Below are positions 63,163 through 64,000 of a stretch of DNA of 64,000 bases, one piece after another. The stretch covers positions 558,001 to 622,000 of the forward strand of contig NZ_CP085636.1 in NCBI RefSeq assembly GCF_027571385.1. Direction: 5' to 3'. Origin of the DNA: Shewanella sp. MTB7 (GTDB lineage: Bacteria > Pseudomonadota > Gammaproteobacteria > Enterobacterales > Shewanellaceae). How positions within the stretch are numbered: the first letter of the stretch is position 1; every line of letters starts with the position of its first letter. The notes under the pieces are model-generated. The model was not told the DNA's origin, made no database searches, and was given only the letters and a program-made list of their open reading frames with translations. The position numbers and the translations under genes are program-made.

Positions 63163-64000
63163 ATGGCTAACTATTTTAACTCTCTGAATTTGCGTCAACA
63201 ATTAGAACAGCTGGCTCAATGCCGCTTTATGGATCGTAATGAATTTAGTGCAGGCTGTGACTTCATTAAGGGTTGGAACATTGTCATCTTAGGTTGTGGT
63301 GCACAGGGTCTAAACCAGGGATTGAACATGCGTGATTCGGGTCTGAACATCGCCTATGCACTTCGCCCAGAAGCAATCGAAGAGAAGCGTGCCTCATTCC
63401 AAAAAGCAACGGGTAATGGCTTTTGCGTTGGCACTATCGAAGAGTTAATTCCTGATGCAGACTTAGTGCTGAACCTAACACCTGACAAGCAACACACAGA
63501 TGCTGTTACTCGCATCATGCCGTTAATGAAACAAGGCGCGACGCTTTCTTACTCTCATGGTTTCAATATCGTGGAAGAGGGGATGCAAGTTCGTGATGAT
63601 ATTACCGTTATCATGGTTGCACCTAAGTGCCCTGGTACCGAAGTTCGTGAAGAGTATAAGCGTGGATTTGGTGTGCCAACACTTATCGCGGTTCATCCTG
63701 AAAATGATCCTAAGGGACAAGGTTTCGATATTGCTAAGGCTTACGCTAGTGCAACGGGTGGTGACCGTGCTGGTGTACTGCATTCATCATTTATTGCTGA
63801 AGTTAAGTCTGACCTTATGGGTGAGCAGACCATTCTTTGTGGCATGCTACAAACTGGCGCTATTCTCGGTTATGAGAAGATGGTTGCCGATGGTGTAGAG
63901 CCTGGTTATGCGGCTAAATTAATTCAGCAAGGCTGGGAAACAACCACTGAAGCACTTAAGCATGGTGGTATTACCAACATGATGGATCGCCTATCAAACC
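63163..64000 (+). CDS. ilvC: Ketol-acid reductoisomerase, class II (3' end cut by window)
   Basis: The gene is open from the ATG at 63163 to the window end, 279 codons. AGGTGG lies eight bases upstream. The start ([12 protein letters not shown]) and [20 protein letters not shown], the NADPH-binding motif, match the long class II enzyme of enterobacteria (about 490 residues), as do [12 protein letters not shown] and [19 protein letters not shown]. It converts acetolactate and acetohydroxybutyrate to dihydroxy acids in Val and Ile synthesis. It is divergent from ilvY, its expected activator. Confidence 0.96.
   Translation, partial: MANYFNSLNLRQQLEQLAQCRFMDRNEFSAGCDFIKGWNIVILGCGAQGLNQGLNMRDSGLNIAYALRPEAIEEKRASFQKATGNGFCVGTIEELIPDADLVLNLTPDKQHTDAVTRIMPLMKQGATLSYSHGFNIVEEGMQVRDDITVIMVAPKCPGTEVREEYKRGFGVPTLIAVHPENDPKGQGFDIAKAYASATGGDRAGVLHSSFIAEVKSDLMGEQTILCGMLQTGAILGYEKMVADGVEPGYAAKLIQQGWETTTEALKHGGITNMMDRLSN

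Overview
The window reads as a chromosomal segment of a marine gammaproteobacterium, most likely Shewanella. The evidence is the AT-leaning codon use, the DUF3630-srkA-dsbA block, the divergent ilvY/ilvC pair, several Tat-exported flavoproteins paired with small tetraheme cytochromes c, and many outer-membrane beta-barrel proteins. The species cannot be named from the sequence. Both ends cut genes: an Omp85-type barrel protein on the left and ilvC on the right.

Layout. 1-9 kb: Omp85 protein, a ThrE-type exporter, a MAPEG protein, a YgiQ radical SAM protein, a YkvA protein, and a SnoaL/isochorismatase fusion divergent from a LysR regulator. 8.5-13.1 kb: accessory patch with a secreted protein, a dead IS110/IS1111-type element, an S41 peptidase and a frameshifted partial copy of the secreted-protein gene. 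13-22 kb: SYLF protein, S9 peptidase, YgbA, an EP-repeat membrane protein, DUF3630-srkA-dsbA, a possible new sRNA, a DUF1107 protein and zapB. 22-27 kb: outer-membrane proteins, a DUF4056 lipoprotein and a DUF1223 protein.

27-37.7 kb is the most interesting block. Two paralogous modules each hold a Tat-exported fumarate-reductase-like flavoprotein, a separate periplasmic tetraheme cytochrome c, a secreted cupin with the metal and tyrosine motif of DMSP-lyase-like cupins, and a divergent TetR regulator with a conserved cysteine set. Module A adds a porin and a DcaP-like channel; module B adds a DUF3299 protein. The inferred scheme is uptake of an organic solute through the porins, cleavage by the periplasmic cupin to an enoate such as acrylate, and reduction of the enoate by the flavoprotein with electrons from the tetraheme cytochrome. 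The substrate is not known.

37.8-50.3 kb: branched-chain aminotransferase, two tandem acyltransferases, ComM, a Bax-type glucosaminidase, then a sulfatase/amidohydrolase catabolic cluster. In that cluster the Ser-type sulfatase carries an in-frame TGA and the AraC regulator a one-base frameshift, so it looks newly decayed or phase-variable. 50.7-64 kb: amtB, a 29-residue membrane peptide gene, GST with LysR, an unusual DsbA-fold/PDZ lipoprotein, a PPC-SGNH hydrolase with divergent AraC, an AhpD-like protein behind a palindromic operator, DUF2024, Rof, cysE, a GGDEF protein, ilvY and ilvC.

Most accessory units follow one pattern: a regulator divergent from the gene or operon it probably controls.
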